NCBI GenBank assembly: GCA_019694255.1
Contig: JAIBCI010000123.1
Span: 1-43,156, forward strand
Length of the DNA stretch: 43,156 bases
From: Saprospiraceae bacterium
GTDB lineage: Bacteria; Bacteroidota; Bacteroidia; Chitinophagales; Saprospiraceae
Direction of reading: 5' to 3'
This document shows positions 1-9,168 of this stretch, in pieces. Position numbers and translations under genes: made by a program. Every line of letters begins with the position of its first letter. Position 1 is the first letter of the stretch. The notes beneath the pieces were generated by a model, which was not told the origin of the DNA, searched no databases, and worked only from the letters and a program-made list of their open reading frames with translations.

Positions 1-477
1 ACCATGGCTTATCACCGTTACCATGGTCTGCAAACTCGAATTGTAAGAATATTTACTACCTATGGACCTCGAATGAGGATGGAAGACGGGCGCGTCTTGC
101 CGGCATTCTTCACCCAGGCCATTCGCGGACAAGAACTAACGGTGTTCGGTGATGGTTCACCGACCCGTTCGTTCTGTTATGTGGATGACCTGGTGGAAGG
201 CATTGTCCGTTTACTCAACAGTGATTATGCGATGCCGGTCAATCTGGGCAATCCGCAGGAAATCACCGTGCTGGATTTTGCAAGTGAAATCATTGGTCTG
301 GTAGGCAATCCTTTGGCAAAAGTTGGATTCAGACCCTTGCCGGTCGATGATCCCAAACAACGAAAGCCGGATATTGGACTCGCGACGCAGCTATTGGGCT
401 GGAAACCGCAGTTTGATCGGAGTGAAGGGCTGCGAATGACATACGAATATTTCAAAAAGATCGTTTCGGTCCCTTAA
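1..477 (+). CDS. UDP-glucuronate decarboxylase (UDP-xylose synthase), C-terminal part
   Basis: This is the C-terminal half of an extended short-chain dehydrogenase/reductase of the UDP-glucuronate decarboxylase family, which makes UDP-xylose for surface polysaccharide. The reading frame is open to the first base, so the true start lies upstream and the ATG at 4 is internal. Visible family signatures are [10 protein letters not shown], followed by [15 protein letters not shown], the sugar-nucleotide-binding region, and a C-terminal [15 protein letters not shown] segment typical of UXS and dTDP-sugar epimerases. The catalytic YxxxK and Rossmann motifs must be outside the window. It is followed after 8 bp by a dTDP-glucose dehydratase gene and then a polysaccharide export gene, which supports a role in polysaccharide synthesis. 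A related NAD-sugar epimerase cannot be fully excluded from the partial sequence. Confidence 0.85.
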   Translation, partial: TMAYHRYHGLQTRIVRIFTTYGPRMRMEDGRVLPAFFTQAIRGQELTVFGDGSPTRSFCYVDDLVEGIVRLLNSDYAMPVNLGNPQEITVLDFASEIIGLVGNPLAKVGFRPLPVDDPKQRKPDIGLATQLLGWKPQFDRSEGLRMTYEYFKKIVSVP

Positions 478-485
478 TCTAAACT

Positions 486-1535
486 ATGAAAAAAATACTG
501 ATCACAGGAGGAGCCGGGTTTATAGGATCACATCTCGTGCGACTTCTTGTCAATAAATATCCGCAGTATCAAATAATCAATCTCGACAAACTCACCTATG
601 CCGGCAATCTGACCAATCTCAGCGATATCGAAGACAGACCTAATTATACTTTTGTCAAAGCCGATATTGCCGATCTTGGTGCAATTCGTACAATTTTTCG
701 CGAGCAGGCAGTTTCTGATGTTATTCATTTGGCTGCAGAATCTCATGTCGACCGGTCCATTGAAGATCCAACAGCATTTGTGGTAACGAATGTACTGGGC
801 ACCGTCAATCTTTTGATCAGCGCACGTGATCAATGGGAGGGAAGTGGAGGACACAGATTCTACCATGTCAGTACGGACGAAGTATATGGCAGTCTGGGAG
901 AACAGGGATATTTCACGGAGACAACGGCATATGATCCGCGATCGCCGTATTCTGCGTCAAAGGCTTCGTCAGACCATATGGCACGCGCTTTTCATCATAC
1001 CTACGGATTGGATATCCTAATCAGCAATTGTTCCAATAACTATGGACCCAACCAGTTTCCGGAGAAGTTGATTCCACTCATCATCAACAATATCATACAC
1101 GAACGTCCGTTACCGGTGTACGGTCAGGGGCTGAATGTAAGAGATTGGTTATGGGTAGGTGATCATGCAGCAGCAATCGACCTCATTTTTCACCGCGGCA
1201 AATCAGGTGAAACGTACAATATCGGAGGAAACGCAGAGAGGAAAAATATCGAACTGGTTGGACTGATCTGTGATCAGATGGATCGCAAACTGAATAGGCC
1301 TCAAGGTACGAATCGAGGACTGATCACATATGTTACAGACAGGCTGGGTCACGACATGCGCTATGCCATTGATTTTTCAAAATTGAATAAACAACTGGGC
1401 TGGTCGCCTTCATTGACGCTGGAGGAAGGAATGGAGACAACGATTGATTGGTATTTAGCAAACCGGGATTGGCTCAACAAGTTGACATCCGGTGAGTATC
1501 TGCAATATTATCAGAAGCATTATTCAAATCGATGA
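486..1535 (+). CDS. rfbB: dTDP-glucose 4,6-dehydratase
   Basis: Converts dTDP-glucose to dTDP-4-keto-6-deoxyglucose with bound NAD, the second step toward dTDP-rhamnose and other deoxysugars. The protein is 349 residues, normal for the family. The N-terminal Rossmann motif GGAGFIGSHL is at residues 8-17. The dehydratase-specific STDEVYG is at 129-135 (T130, D131 and E132 are the family's active-site residues), and the SDR catalytic YSASK is at 155-159 (Y155, K159). NNYGPNQFPEKLIPL and VYGQGLNVRDWL are further RfbB signatures. It starts 8 bp after the preceding UDP-sugar decarboxylase and ends 4 bp before the next start, so the three genes are almost certainly co-transcribed. No RfbA, RfbC or RfbD lies inside the window. 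Confidence 0.96.
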   Translation: MKKILITGGAGFIGSHLVRLLVNKYPQYQIINLDKLTYAGNLTNLSDIEDRPNYTFVKADIADLGAIRTIFREQAVSDVIHLAAESHVDRSIEDPTAFVVTNVLGTVNLLISARDQWEGSGGHRFYHVSTDEVYGSLGEQGYFTETTAYDPRSPYSASKASSDHMARAFHHTYGLDILISNCSNNYGPNQFPEKLIPLIINNIIHERPLPVYGQGLNVRDWLWVGDHAAAIDLIFHRGKSGETYNIGGNAERKNIELVGLICDQMDRKLNRPQGTNRGLITYVTDRLGHDMRYAIDFSKLNKQLGWSPSLTLEEGMETTIDWYLANRDWLNKLTSGEYLQYYQKHYSNR

Positions 1536-1539
1536 ATTC

Positions 1540-4278
1540 ATGAGAGCGTTTTTATTTAGTATTTTTTTAATAGGTTCGCTCTGTACCGCCATGACGGCTC
1601 AGACTTACAGTGCCTGGATAGAAAAAGCGTTTAGTGAACTGGAAAAAAAAGGTATCACTGAGGCGGAATTAAGTGATGCCCTTGATAAAAGGGGCATTAA
1701 CCTCGAAGATCTTAAGTTAATGGGCCCTGAAGAGGCGGTCAAATATCAATCTGAAGTGGAAGGGGTTGTATCGGAGTTGTCCAAATCTAAGGAACCTTCC
1801 AAAGTCAGGAAGAATAAGACCCCTTCGGCCATCCTGGCCAAAAGCACAAGAAAAACAGGCGTTCAGCGCGATTCTGTGATGAAAATGCCTCAAGATAGCG
1901 CGTATAAATTGCAGGTATCACGAGATTCGGTTCGACGCAATATTATCGATACTTCAGTCGAAATCTGGGGGAGACACATGTTTCGGAATAAAAACCTTGC
2001 ACTCTATGAATCATCCGGCGATGCGAAAGCGCCTTCAACGTATGTACTGGGTTCTGGAGATATGATATCGGTTTCGATTTGGGGTGTTAGTCAATACAGT
2101 GAAGAATTTGAAGTTAATTCGGAGGGGTATATTACACCATCCAGGATGCCTCGAATTTTTTTAAAGGGAACCACATTAGGCCGCGCTAAATCAATGCTGA
2201 GCAATTATTTCAGAAGGTTCTATCGGTTTGAATCCAATCAATTCGAAGTCCAGCTTGCTTCTTCGCGAACTGTTCAGATCAACATTGTAGGGGAGGTTGA
2301 GCACTACGGAAGTTTCACATTGCCTGCAATCAATTCGGTATTCAACGCCCTGGTTGCTGCGGGAGGTCCATCAAAAATCGGAAGCGTACGAAAAATAAAA
2401 CTGATCCGTAACGGCAAAGAACAAAATGTTGATCTGTATAAATATTTGATGAATCCCAATTCAGTTGGAGACATTTCAATCATTAACAACGATTATATTC
2501 ATGTGCCTGTCGCAGGACGTGTCGTAACCATCAAGGGTGCTGTTAATCGACCGATGAAATATGAATTGCTGGAAGGCGAAGAATTGAACACCTTGGTTTT
2601 TTATTCAGGAGGTCTGCGTGAGAATGCAATCCGAAGGACAGTGCAGGTTGAAAGGATAGACAAGGACCGTCGCACTGTACTGGATATTCCATATGCTGAG
2701 TTGCTGATGTCACACGGAGATTTTAAATTGCGGAATGGAGATATTGTCAGGTTCTTTGAAGTAAAAACCGCGAATGAAGATTTCGTTTTTACCAAAGGAG
2801 AAGTGCGGTCAGAATCATCTTACAATTATGTAGAAGGAATGACCTTGGGTGATCTGGTCCGGAAAATGGACTTCACCTACGAATCGGACTTGCAAAATGC
2901 ATTCCTTCACCGAAATAATCCGGACAATACAACGAATATTATCAGAGTCAATCTGGTCAATGTCCGTAAAGGTCAGCAAGAAGCGACTTTAAAGCTTCAG
3001 CCGAGAGATATGCTTGAAGTATTAAAACAGTCGAGTTTTGCAGAAAAAAGTTATGTTTCTTCATATGGCGCACTTCGTTCCCCGGGAAGATTTCCGTTCA
3101 ATGTACGCGAAGATATGCGAGTCAAAGATCTGGTTATACTGAGTGGTGGCGCAAGACCTGGTGTATGGGAAGAAGCATTTCTTTTTCGGTCTTCAGGAGG
3201 TGAGCGCAATGATCAGATGGTTGTGCGAATTCCGATTGCAGCGGTCTTGTCGGAAGAATCCAGTCCAAATAATATTTTTCTGCAACCTTATGACAGCCTG
3301 GTATTGCTGTCCGCAAATCAGTTTCTCACCTCATCCTATGTAGAGGTTTCAGGGTCTGTCAACGCTCCTGGGAGATTTCAGTATTCTCGCGACCTGAAAT
3401 TGAAAGATCTGATCACGTTTGCAGGAGGATTTACCATTTCTGCAGCCAATAATAAGATCGATGTGTACAGGATTCAGATCAAAGATAACCAACCGACAAA
3501 AACGATTGTAAAGACGCTGGATATGTCAAGAGATTTGCACCTGGAGGATGCGTCTGCTTCATTTGCACTCGAGCCTTTTGATCTAGTTGTGGTGCGCAGT
3601 CAGCCCAATTTTGAAATGCAGAAAATGGTTTACCTGGAAGGCGAAGTCATGTTCCCCGGGCCATATGCAATTATCAGCAACAATGAAAAAATTACGGACC
3701 TCATCAAGCGCGCAGGAGGTCTATCACCTGAATCTTTTCCGGAAGGGGCTACCTTGTTCAGAACACAGGATGATATCGGATACATCGTGATGGATCTTCC
3801 CGAGGCATTAAAAAATAACGCATCGAGAAACAATATTTTGGTGAAGGACAAAGATGTGATCAGCATTCCAAAGAGGCGTGACTTCGTCCGGATATCGGGA
3901 GAGACCAATGTGTCGCAATTATATCCCGACAAATTAATTGCCTCCAATAACACGGTGAATGTTGCGTATTTCGAAGGCAAACGGGCAAATTATTATGTTA
4001 ATAATTTTGCTGCAGGAGTCAATGATAACGGAGATAAAAACAAAATAACCGTCGAGCACTCTAACGGCCGTGTTGAAAGTACGCGGAGAACCTTATTCGG
4101 CAGAGTCTATCCTAAGGTTTATAAGGGATCTATTATTAATGTCGGTGCAAAAACAGCAAAGGAAATCAGGGAAAAGAAGGATAAGAAAGATATCGACTGG
4201 GCTAAGGTGGTCGCTGATTCCATCGCCCAGGCCACCGGTGTTTTGTCTTTGATTTTACTGATCCAAAGACTAAATTAA
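1540..4278 (+). CDS. SLBB-domain polysaccharide export outer-membrane protein (Wza-like)
   Basis: A 912-residue polysaccharide biosynthesis/export protein. I chose the ATG at 1540 because it opens a clear signal peptide (MRAFLFSIFLIGSLCTAMTAQ-type, residues 1-21) just 4 bp after rfbB; the frame is also open further upstream inside rfbB, but that extension would bury the signal. After a charged, low-complexity stretch, the poly-export domain begins near residue 168 (LGSGDMISVSIWG). About six SLBB-like units follow, near residues 243, 327, 414, 502, 598 and 694, each with a G-x-V...PG/G-x-(F/Y) core. The C-terminus ends in a short hydrophobic helix. By family knowledge it forms the outer-membrane channel for capsule or exopolysaccharide. 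It is longer than E. coli Wza but typical of Bacteroidota homologues. The inner-membrane Wzc-like partner is not in the window. Confidence 0.9.
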   Translation: MRAFLFSIFLIGSLCTAMTAQTYSAWIEKAFSELEKKGITEAELSDALDKRGINLEDLKLMGPEEAVKYQSEVEGVVSELSKSKEPSKVRKNKTPSAILAKSTRKTGVQRDSVMKMPQDSAYKLQVSRDSVRRNIIDTSVEIWGRHMFRNKNLALYESSGDAKAPSTYVLGSGDMISVSIWGVSQYSEEFEVNSEGYITPSRMPRIFLKGTTLGRAKSMLSNYFRRFYRFESNQFEVQLASSRTVQINIVGEVEHYGSFTLPAINSVFNALVAAGGPSKIGSVRKIKLIRNGKEQNVDLYKYLMNPNSVGDISIINNDYIHVPVAGRVVTIKGAVNRPMKYELLEGEELNTLVFYSGGLRENAIRRTVQVERIDKDRRTVLDIPYAELLMSHGDFKLRNGDIVRFFEVKTANEDFVFTKGEVRSESSYNYVEGMTLGDLVRKMDFTYESDLQNAFLHRNNPDNTTNIIRVNLVNVRKGQQEATLKLQPRDMLEVLKQSSFAEKSYVSSYGALRSPGRFPFNVREDMRVKDLVILSGGARPGVWEEAFLFRSSGGERNDQMVVRIPIAAVLSEESSPNNIFLQPYDSLVLLSANQFLTSSYVEVSGSVNAPGRFQYSRDLKLKDLITFAGGFTISAANNKIDVYRIQIKDNQPTKTIVKTLDMSRDLHLEDASASFALEPFDLVVVRSQPNFEMQKMVYLEGEVMFPGPYAIISNNEKITDLIKRAGGLSPESFPEGATLFRTQDDIGYIVMDLPEALKNNASRNNILVKDKDVISIPKRRDFVRISGETNVSQLYPDKLIASNNTVNVAYFEGKRANYYVNNFAAGVNDNGDKNKITVEHSNGRVESTRRTLFGRVYPKVYKGSIINVGAKTAKEIREKKDKKDIDWAKVVADSIAQATGVLSLILLIQRLN

Positions 4279-4465
4279 TATTCGAATAAAGCCTAGTGAT
4301 TATCTAATCTCAAACTTCTTTATCAAGGAGGTTGTACTTTGAAATTCTACAATTCCTCATCATTAAGGTTTAACTGGAATATTTAAAAATATTTTACCTT
4401 GACCAATTCATTCTCGGTGTTTGGAGGTTGGCATCTCATGAATTGGGTTCAAAGAGTTATGACTG

Positions 4466-5221
4466 TTATCGGTGATACATCGAAGCTAGAATTGCAATCA
4501 CGTCCTCGTCAGATTCAATCTGTGACATTTGGACCATGATCCAGTTCTGACGTTGTTGTATCCAGGCTGATGGTGCATTGGGATGAAATCTCTTGGGATT
4601 AGGGAGGCAGGCAGCGATCAGTGCCGCTTCGCTTCGTGTAAGTTTACTGGAAGCTTTTTTAAAGTAAGATTGGGAAGCTGCCTCAGCACCAAAAATGCCT
4701 GGTCCCATTTCGATTGTATTCAAATACATGGACAGGATTCGCTCCTTGGTCCAAAGTAATTCAATCATAAAGGTAAAGTACACCTCAAAGCCTTTACGTA
4801 ACCAACTGCGGCCTTGCCACAGAAAGACATTTTTTGCAACCTGCTGGCTGATCGTGGATGCACCATGTTTGGTGCGGCGATGGGTTTTATTAAATTCTAC
4901 AGCCTTTTCAATACTCTCAAAGTCCAGTCCAAAATGATCAGGAAAAACCTGATCCTCGGCTGCCATAACCGCGAGTCCTAGCTGGTAGGAGATCTCGCTG
5001 AGCGGCACATAATCTCTTTTGAGACCCAGACCACCTGTCAGACTGCCAATCTGTGTCATGGTGATTGGGGGAAAGGTTATGATGAGCAAAATAAGGTAAA
5101 GCCAGTGCAGCGCAATGATCAGTCCTGCAATAACAAGTGTTTTAATATACCAGGTCCGGCTCGCAAACCATCGCCAAAGCTTAAGAACAAGCTCTTTCAC
5201 CGGCCCAAGATAATGAATCAT
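4466..5221 (-). CDS. mtgA: monofunctional biosynthetic peptidoglycan transglycosylase
   Basis: A GT51-family glycosyltransferase that polymerises lipid II into glycan strands without crosslinking. The 251-residue length fits a monofunctional enzyme with no transpeptidase domain. One membrane anchor lies at about residues 27-50. The first GT51 motif, [12 protein letters not shown], is at residues 87-98 with the expected catalytic glutamate E89. The second motif, [12 protein letters not shown], is at 120-131, and a further conserved block ([19 protein letters not shown]) is present. It is a single gene between convergent and divergent neighbours; nothing nearby suggests a dedicated partner. Confidence 0.93.
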   Translation of the reverse strand: MIHYLGPVKELVLKLWRWFASRTWYIKTLVIAGLIIALHWLYLILLIITFPPITMTQIGSLTGGLGLKRDYVPLSEISYQLGLAVMAAEDQVFPDHFGLDFESIEKAVEFNKTHRRTKHGASTISQQVAKNVFLWQGRSWLRKGFEVYFTFMIELLWTKERILSMYLNTIEMGPGIFGAEAASQSYFKKASSKLTRSEAALIAACLPNPKRFHPNAPSAWIQQRQNWIMVQMSQIESDEDVIAILASMYHR

Positions 5222-5287
5222 AAATTCTCGTCCAATATTGAAGGATCAATGAGAAAGCTAAGCTAACTCAAAATCTGGTGAAAACTC

Positions 5288-5295
5288 TAACTTTG
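5288..5295 (+). promoter_or_regulatory. Bacteroidota -7 promoter element
   Basis: TAACTTTG matches the TAnnTTTG consensus and ends 16 bp before the ATG at 5312. No TTTG lies at the expected -33 spacing, so this is a partial match. Confidence 0.45.
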
Positions 5296-5311
5296 GGCTC
5301 AATTTGAAGCT

Positions 5312-5746
5312 ATGTGGTATTATGTTAAGCTTTTTTTTCTTTTTCTGATCTGTTGTTTCTTTTTGCTTCCGTTGCTGAATATTGAAGACCCAATCAGAAC
5401 AATATGCCTATCCTTCTGGGGCAGAGAGACCAATGCGCAGATCGTTGAACACATTTGTAAACCGGACAGGACATACTGGTATACCTATGAGACCCATGGT
5501 AGGACGTTCAGGCAACAATACAACGGATATGTCGAAGCCCTTGATAACCGAATACCGGAGGAGGCAAGGTGTAAAGGACTTTTGAGTGCAAGTGTTCCTG
5601 TGGCAATAAAATATTTTCCTTTGTATGCATTCTGGAGCGAACCGATAGAACACATTGAGGTCAGTACAACTGAAAAAATTATGTACATCATCATCAAAAT
5701 TCTGGGGATCTGGATTTTGATGTTTACTTTTTTACGTAAATCCTGA
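5312..5746 (+). CDS. small two-TM membrane protein, DUF3592-like layout
   Basis: Function unknown. The 144-residue protein has a hydrophobic segment at residues 6-23 and another at 122-141. They flank a roughly 95-residue soluble region with three cysteines (32, 49, 87), a short VPVAIKYFPLYAFW segment near residues 95-108 and a glycine/tyrosine-rich middle. This arrangement, with a beta-rich extracytoplasmic loop between two membrane helices, resembles DUF3592 proteins, but I cannot prove membership by eye. The gene has its own TAACTTTG element just upstream and ends 7 bp from the convergent gene on the other strand. Confidence 0.6.
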   Translation: MWYYVKLFFLFLICCFFLLPLLNIEDPIRTICLSFWGRETNAQIVEHICKPDRTYWYTYETHGRTFRQQYNGYVEALDNRIPEEARCKGLLSASVPVAIKYFPLYAFWSEPIEHIEVSTTEKIMYIIIKILGIWILMFTFLRKS

Positions 5747-5753
5747 TCTAAAT

Positions 5754-6185
5754 TTATTTCACCCGGACCACATCGCTGAGATGATACATGAGCCGGTTGA
5801 CGTCTTTGCTATTGAGGTGAAGCACACCTTCCAAAACAATAATATCCGACATGTAGTCTATGGGCTGTCTTGCCTCGATCTCGACTACAGTCTCTGGCCC
5901 GGCCTGGCCGCAAAAAAAGCAACTGCTATATGGAAAGGCAGAAAATACAAATTCTTTGTGACTTTTAAACCCGTCGGTTGGAATAATGTACCCGCTGAGT
6001 CTGATCCTGCTGCCTTCTAGCTTTCGGACATCCTGACTGAATAATGGTTTGTCTACTGCAATACCCAACAAATCGTCATAGGCTTTTTTATAGGCCACCT
6101 TGGCAAGCACCTGCCAGGTATTGGTGTTTTGCTGGGCACTAAGCCAGAGTACCTGCAGCAGCAGAACCAAAGCGAGTTGTTTCAT
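5754..6185 (-). CDS. secreted DUF3299-like conserved protein
   Basis: A 143-residue exported protein of unknown function. I start it at the ATG at 6185, which opens a signal peptide (MKQLALVLLLQVLWLSAQ); an in-frame TTG three codons upstream is less likely. A central KLEGSRIRLSGYIIPTD segment (residues 56-71) is followed by FSAFPYSSCFFCG, with a CxxC pair at C89/C92, and then IVLEGVLHLN. This GYxxP...CFFC pattern is what I know from DUF3299-type proteins of Bacteroidota and Proteobacteria; the assignment is by motif only. The CxxC pair could bind a metal or form a disulfide. Confidence 0.65.
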   Translation of the reverse strand: MKQLALVLLLQVLWLSAQQNTNTWQVLAKVAYKKAYDDLLGIAVDKPLFSQDVRKLEGSRIRLSGYIIPTDGFKSHKEFVFSAFPYSSCFFCGQAGPETVVEIEARQPIDYMSDIIVLEGVLHLNSKDVNRLMYHLSDVVRVK

Positions 6186-6218
6186 ACCAATCAAAGAAAC
6201 AATTAATTCAAATACTGT

Positions 6219-6250
6219 TTTGCAGGTTTACTTTTTTTATTTTATCTTTA
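6219..6250 (+). promoter_or_regulatory. promoter for the GSCFA gene
   Basis: A TTTG at 6219-6222 (-33 type) is followed after 20 bp by TATCTTTA at 6243-6250, one base off TAnnTTTG. It lies 14 bp before the ATG at 6265. Both elements and the spacing fit the Bacteroidota consensus. Confidence 0.5.
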
Positions 6251-6264
6251 ACAAAATACAGGTC

Positions 6265-7233
6265 ATGAATAATTTTTTCAGAACGGTACTTCCCGAATTT
6301 GAATTTAATTTTAATATAGGAATGGACGATGCTGTTTTCTGCATGGGATCATGTTTTGCTGAAGCGATGAGTTCAAGATTACAGGCCTCCGGACACACTG
6401 TACTCAATAGTCCATTTGGAATAGTTTTTAACCCGCTTAGTATGGCTTCTCAATTACGAAGTATTGTAGATAACCATGAGTTCATTGCTTCGGAACTGTT
6501 ACTGGATCAGGGTTTGTACCATTCGCTGGATCATCATGGCAATTATTCAGGATTGGATGCCCAGGCGATGGTAAACGGATTGAACACCCAGCTGAAGACA
6601 GCCTGGCATTTCCTGAAAACGGCGGAAAGAATGATATTGACGTTTGGATCGTCTCATTATTATACGCACAAGGCGACAAGGAAGATTGTGGCAAATTGTC
6701 ATAAACTTCCGGCCGGGCATTTTGAAAAACGAATGGCTTCTACTGAAGAAATGGCAACGGCGCTGGAAGATATCGTGAGTATGTTACTTTCCCAAAAGCC
6801 ATCATTGCAGATTATCATTTCAGTGAGTCCTGTGCGATACCTGCGCGATGGATTTATAGAAAATAACCGCAGCAAGGCTGCACTAATCCAGTTGTGTAGC
6901 AGCCTGTGTCGTTCTTTCAATCAGATACACTACTTTCCTGCTTACGAGATATTTATGGACGACTTGAGAGATTACCGATTCTGCAAAGGGGATCATGTGC
7001 ATCCTTCGGAACAGGCTGAAGACTATATCTGGGGCTATTTTTCAAAAGCGCTTTTTGATTCGCCAACCCGGGTTATACATCATCTTGTTCAAGATATTCG
7101 CAAAATGATGGATCACAGATCGCTGCATCCTGAGAGCAGTGCTGCAAAGCACACGGAAAAGCTTTTGTCATCCAAAATTCAAGAATTCAGAGAAGAGTAT
7201 CCGCATATCGCAGATAGGCTTTTTAGAAAGTAA
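6265..7233 (+). CDS. GSCFA-domain protein (SGNH-hydrolase-like)
   Basis: A 322-residue protein of the GSCFA family, named for the motif that is present here as CMGSCFAEAM (GSCFA at residues 28-32). Family members resemble SGNH hydrolases: the GS of the motif would supply the nucleophile block. A C-terminal GDHVHPSEQAEDYIW segment supplies the D-x-x-H-type block. Its substrate is not known; a role in carbohydrate or peptidoglycan deacylation is only inferred from the fold class. I start at the ATG at 6265, since the longer open frame from 6100 runs back through the opposite-strand gene and a -33/-7 promoter sits just before 6265. No signal peptide is visible. Confidence 0.85.
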   Translation: MNNFFRTVLPEFEFNFNIGMDDAVFCMGSCFAEAMSSRLQASGHTVLNSPFGIVFNPLSMASQLRSIVDNHEFIASELLLDQGLYHSLDHHGNYSGLDAQAMVNGLNTQLKTAWHFLKTAERMILTFGSSHYYTHKATRKIVANCHKLPAGHFEKRMASTEEMATALEDIVSMLLSQKPSLQIIISVSPVRYLRDGFIENNRSKAALIQLCSSLCRSFNQIHYFPAYEIFMDDLRDYRFCKGDHVHPSEQAEDYIWGYFSKALFDSPTRVIHHLVQDIRKMMDHRSLHPESSAAKHTEKLLSSKIQEFREEYPHIADRLFRK

Positions 7234-7654
7234 TGAAATATTCATCATACAAGGAATTTAAACCAACCTGGCAATGAACAGGATGAAGCTCTGAACGCAA
7301 CAATTAATATTATGATCTGATGAGGCTTGCTGAGGATGCAATGCTATCGACGTTAATTGATTAATTTTTTAATCATTTCCTTCTTAAAATAGCGTATCAA
7401 TTTTTCATTGATAGCTCATTTGATATTGGTGAATGCATATGCCGATCATCATCAAATGTTTTGATATTAGTAAATATCTGATCAACGATCACCAACGATA
7501 AGATGGATGGTGCGAAGTATGGCACGAAGCAGACGATTTGGATAATATGTTTCCCTGGGTAGGAATAAACGCTTGAAAAATTTACAGACAAAACCTTTCT
7601 ATGAAACAGTCCAGGCCTGATAGATGATTTACAATACGTTAAAGACTATTTACA
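7234..7654. other. intergenic region without a supported gene
   Basis: 421 bp between the ends of a plus-strand and a minus-strand gene. It is AT-rich. The only structure I see is an AT-only seven-base-pair hairpin at 7358-7375 (TGATTAA, TTTT loop, TTAATCA) followed by a T/C-rich stretch, a weak terminator candidate. Short open frames here have no recognisable protein features. Confidence 0.5.
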
Positions 7655-8407
7655 CTAATAAGTTCTGTCGGAAGGGTAATCCCAAAATCCGCGGGCCTGA
7701 TCTTCCTGTTCCTTGCGAATACGTTCTTCCTCTTCAGCTTTGCGCTGCGCCAGGGTCTTGTCAAAAATATCCCTCTGGAAATAATAGGTCTTCTCCTTCG
7801 AATCGCCTGACCAACTCGGTTCTTCAACTTCTTCATCCGATTCCCTGAAATGACGAAAAATAAATGCAGTCCACAGACCGGATAGTGCTCCAAACAAATG
7901 GCTCTCCCAGGATACTTTTTCATCAGAAGGAATGAGTCCGGCCGAATAGCCACCGTACAAAATTGTAACGATGACCATGATTACTAGTGACTTCGGATTG
8001 CGACGGAATAAGCCGCTAAAAAATAAAAAGGAGATCAGGCCGTACACAAGACCACTGGCGCCCAAATGTGAGGATTCCCGCGCGAACATAAAAACGGCAA
8101 ACCCCGTAAGAATCATAATAAGGCTAAATACGGCCCAGCCAATGCTGCGATAAAAAAAGAAAACCATAAAGATTGTCAATAATAATGGAGCGAGATTGCT
8201 GAACAGGTGCGACCAGCTGCTGTGAAGGAAATGGCCGGTAATGATGCCGTACCACTGCGAAATGTCTCTGGGATAAATGCTGAATCGGGATTTGTCGAGT
8301 AGGGTGATTCCGCTATACACATGAATAAACACCATCGCAACACTGAATCCAAGTGCGACTTTTGCTGCGTATAATAATTCGTCTTTTTGCTGTGTCAGAC
8401 TATCCAT
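7655..8407 (-). CDS. rhomboid-family intramembrane serine protease
   Basis: A 250-residue polytopic membrane protein that by family knowledge cleaves transmembrane substrates. Catalytic features are clear: H62-x4-H67-x3-N71 (HSSWSHLFSN), the serine motif GASG at 116-119 (S118 nucleophile) and the partner histidine H170 in ESHLFGA. About six hydrophobic segments span residues 13-185. A charged tail of roughly 60 residues follows (ESDEEVEEP, then KAEEEERIRKEQED), probably cytoplasmic. The start codon overlaps the stop of the upstream gene by one base (TAATG), so translation is probably coupled to that unknown protein. Confidence 0.93.
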   Translation of the reverse strand: MDSLTQQKDELLYAAKVALGFSVAMVFIHVYSGITLLDKSRFSIYPRDISQWYGIITGHFLHSSWSHLFSNLAPLLLTIFMVFFFYRSIGWAVFSLIMILTGFAVFMFARESSHLGASGLVYGLISFLFFSGLFRRNPKSLVIMVIVTILYGGYSAGLIPSDEKVSWESHLFGALSGLWTAFIFRHFRESDEEVEEPSWSGDSKEKTYYFQRDIFDKTLAQRKAEEEERIRKEQEDQARGFWDYPSDRTY

Positions 8408-9024
8408 TAAAGATGTCTTCTTTTGACGAGTTTGATGAACGAATTGACCGTTTTTTCTTTGGAGGCATCAGTCCAGTTAAATCTGGGTATTACGGATTGA
8501 CAAAGATACGCGCGGGCTGTTTGAAAATCCGCCGATTGATTGAGTTGTTGAATGACCTCTTCAAAAGCTTGTTTATCTCCGTTGAAAAGTTCATTTTGGG
8601 CGACAATTTTCTCATTCAATCCCATGCCTTCGCGAATATCTTTAAGGGGTTTCAGGGCCAGTTTACTATAGACATCATGCACTTCAAGATGATCAAAAAG
8701 ATCATTGTATGTATTGGCATCCATAGGTTGACGATCAGGCTTTGGATTGGATGATGCACTGTCCACAACGGGAGTTGCCCAATCAATTGGAGTGAATTGC
8801 TCTACGTGAACATTGGTTGATTTAATATGCCCTAGACTGCTGCTGGTGGTTGTAATTTCTTCGGAATCACTAAGTATATTAATTTTTCGAACCTCGCCGG
8901 CTATACGCATTGCATAGTCTAGCAGCAGATCTCTCTCGGTAGAGGTAAATTCTTCATTGCCCTCATACAGATCCATGATCTGATTCATTTTTTTAATCCA
9001 GTTTCTGACTTTTGAAAAATCCAT
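8407..9024 (-). CDS. conserved hypothetical protein upstream of rhomboid
   Basis: A 205-residue soluble protein with no signal peptide or membrane segment. The N-terminal 50 residues look helical, the middle (about 55-105) is low-complexity and polar, and the C-terminal third contains LKDIREGMGLNEKIVAQNELF followed by NGDKQAFEEVIQQLN. I associate that last pattern with conserved Bacteroidota proteins of unknown function that carry a D-(IL)-R-x-(AG)-(IM)-G-(IL)-N-(DE)-(KR) block. Its stop overlaps the rhomboid start by one base, so the two are co-translated and may act together. A TAACTTTG element on this strand lies about 70 bp upstream. Confidence 0.75.
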   Translation of the reverse strand: MDFSKVRNWIKKMNQIMDLYEGNEEFTSTERDLLLDYAMRIAGEVRKINILSDSEEITTTSSSLGHIKSTNVHVEQFTPIDWATPVVDSASSNPKPDRQPMDANTYNDLFDHLEVHDVYSKLALKPLKDIREGMGLNEKIVAQNELFNGDKQAFEEVIQQLNQSADFQTARAYLCQSVIPRFNWTDASKEKTVNSFIKLVKRRHL

Positions 9025-9094
9025 GTGGTAGTATTAAAAATATTGTTTATCGCAGCCTTGTCAGCCGTATAGGCCAGATTGGCATCTGACGAGG

Positions 9095-9102
9095 CAAAGT
9101 TA
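9095..9102 (-). promoter_or_regulatory. -7 promoter element of the hypothetical/rhomboid operon
   Basis: Read on the minus strand this is TAACTTTG, an exact TAnnTTTG match, 70 bp upstream of the ATG at 9024. I see no -33 TTTG at the expected spacing. Confidence 0.35.
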
Positions 9103-9168
9103 ACGAAGTACGGGTATGCATTATATTTTAAATGGATAGATACAAAAAATGTTGATATTTGGGCTGGA

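Noticed and set aside
4310-4345. Hairpin (AACTTCTT with AAGGAGGTT) after the SLBB gene
   Set aside because: Contains a bulge and a wobble and no T-run follows; not convincing as a terminator, and the AAGGAGG is not placed before a start codon.
6100-6264. Extended N-terminus of the GSCFA protein
   Set aside because: It runs antisense through the DUF3299-like gene; homologues begin near the ATG at 6265, which has a promoter just upstream.
7397-7591. 64-residue minus-strand frame in the gap before the rhomboid gene
   Set aside because: No promoter, family feature or coding pattern; chance frame in an AT-rich region.
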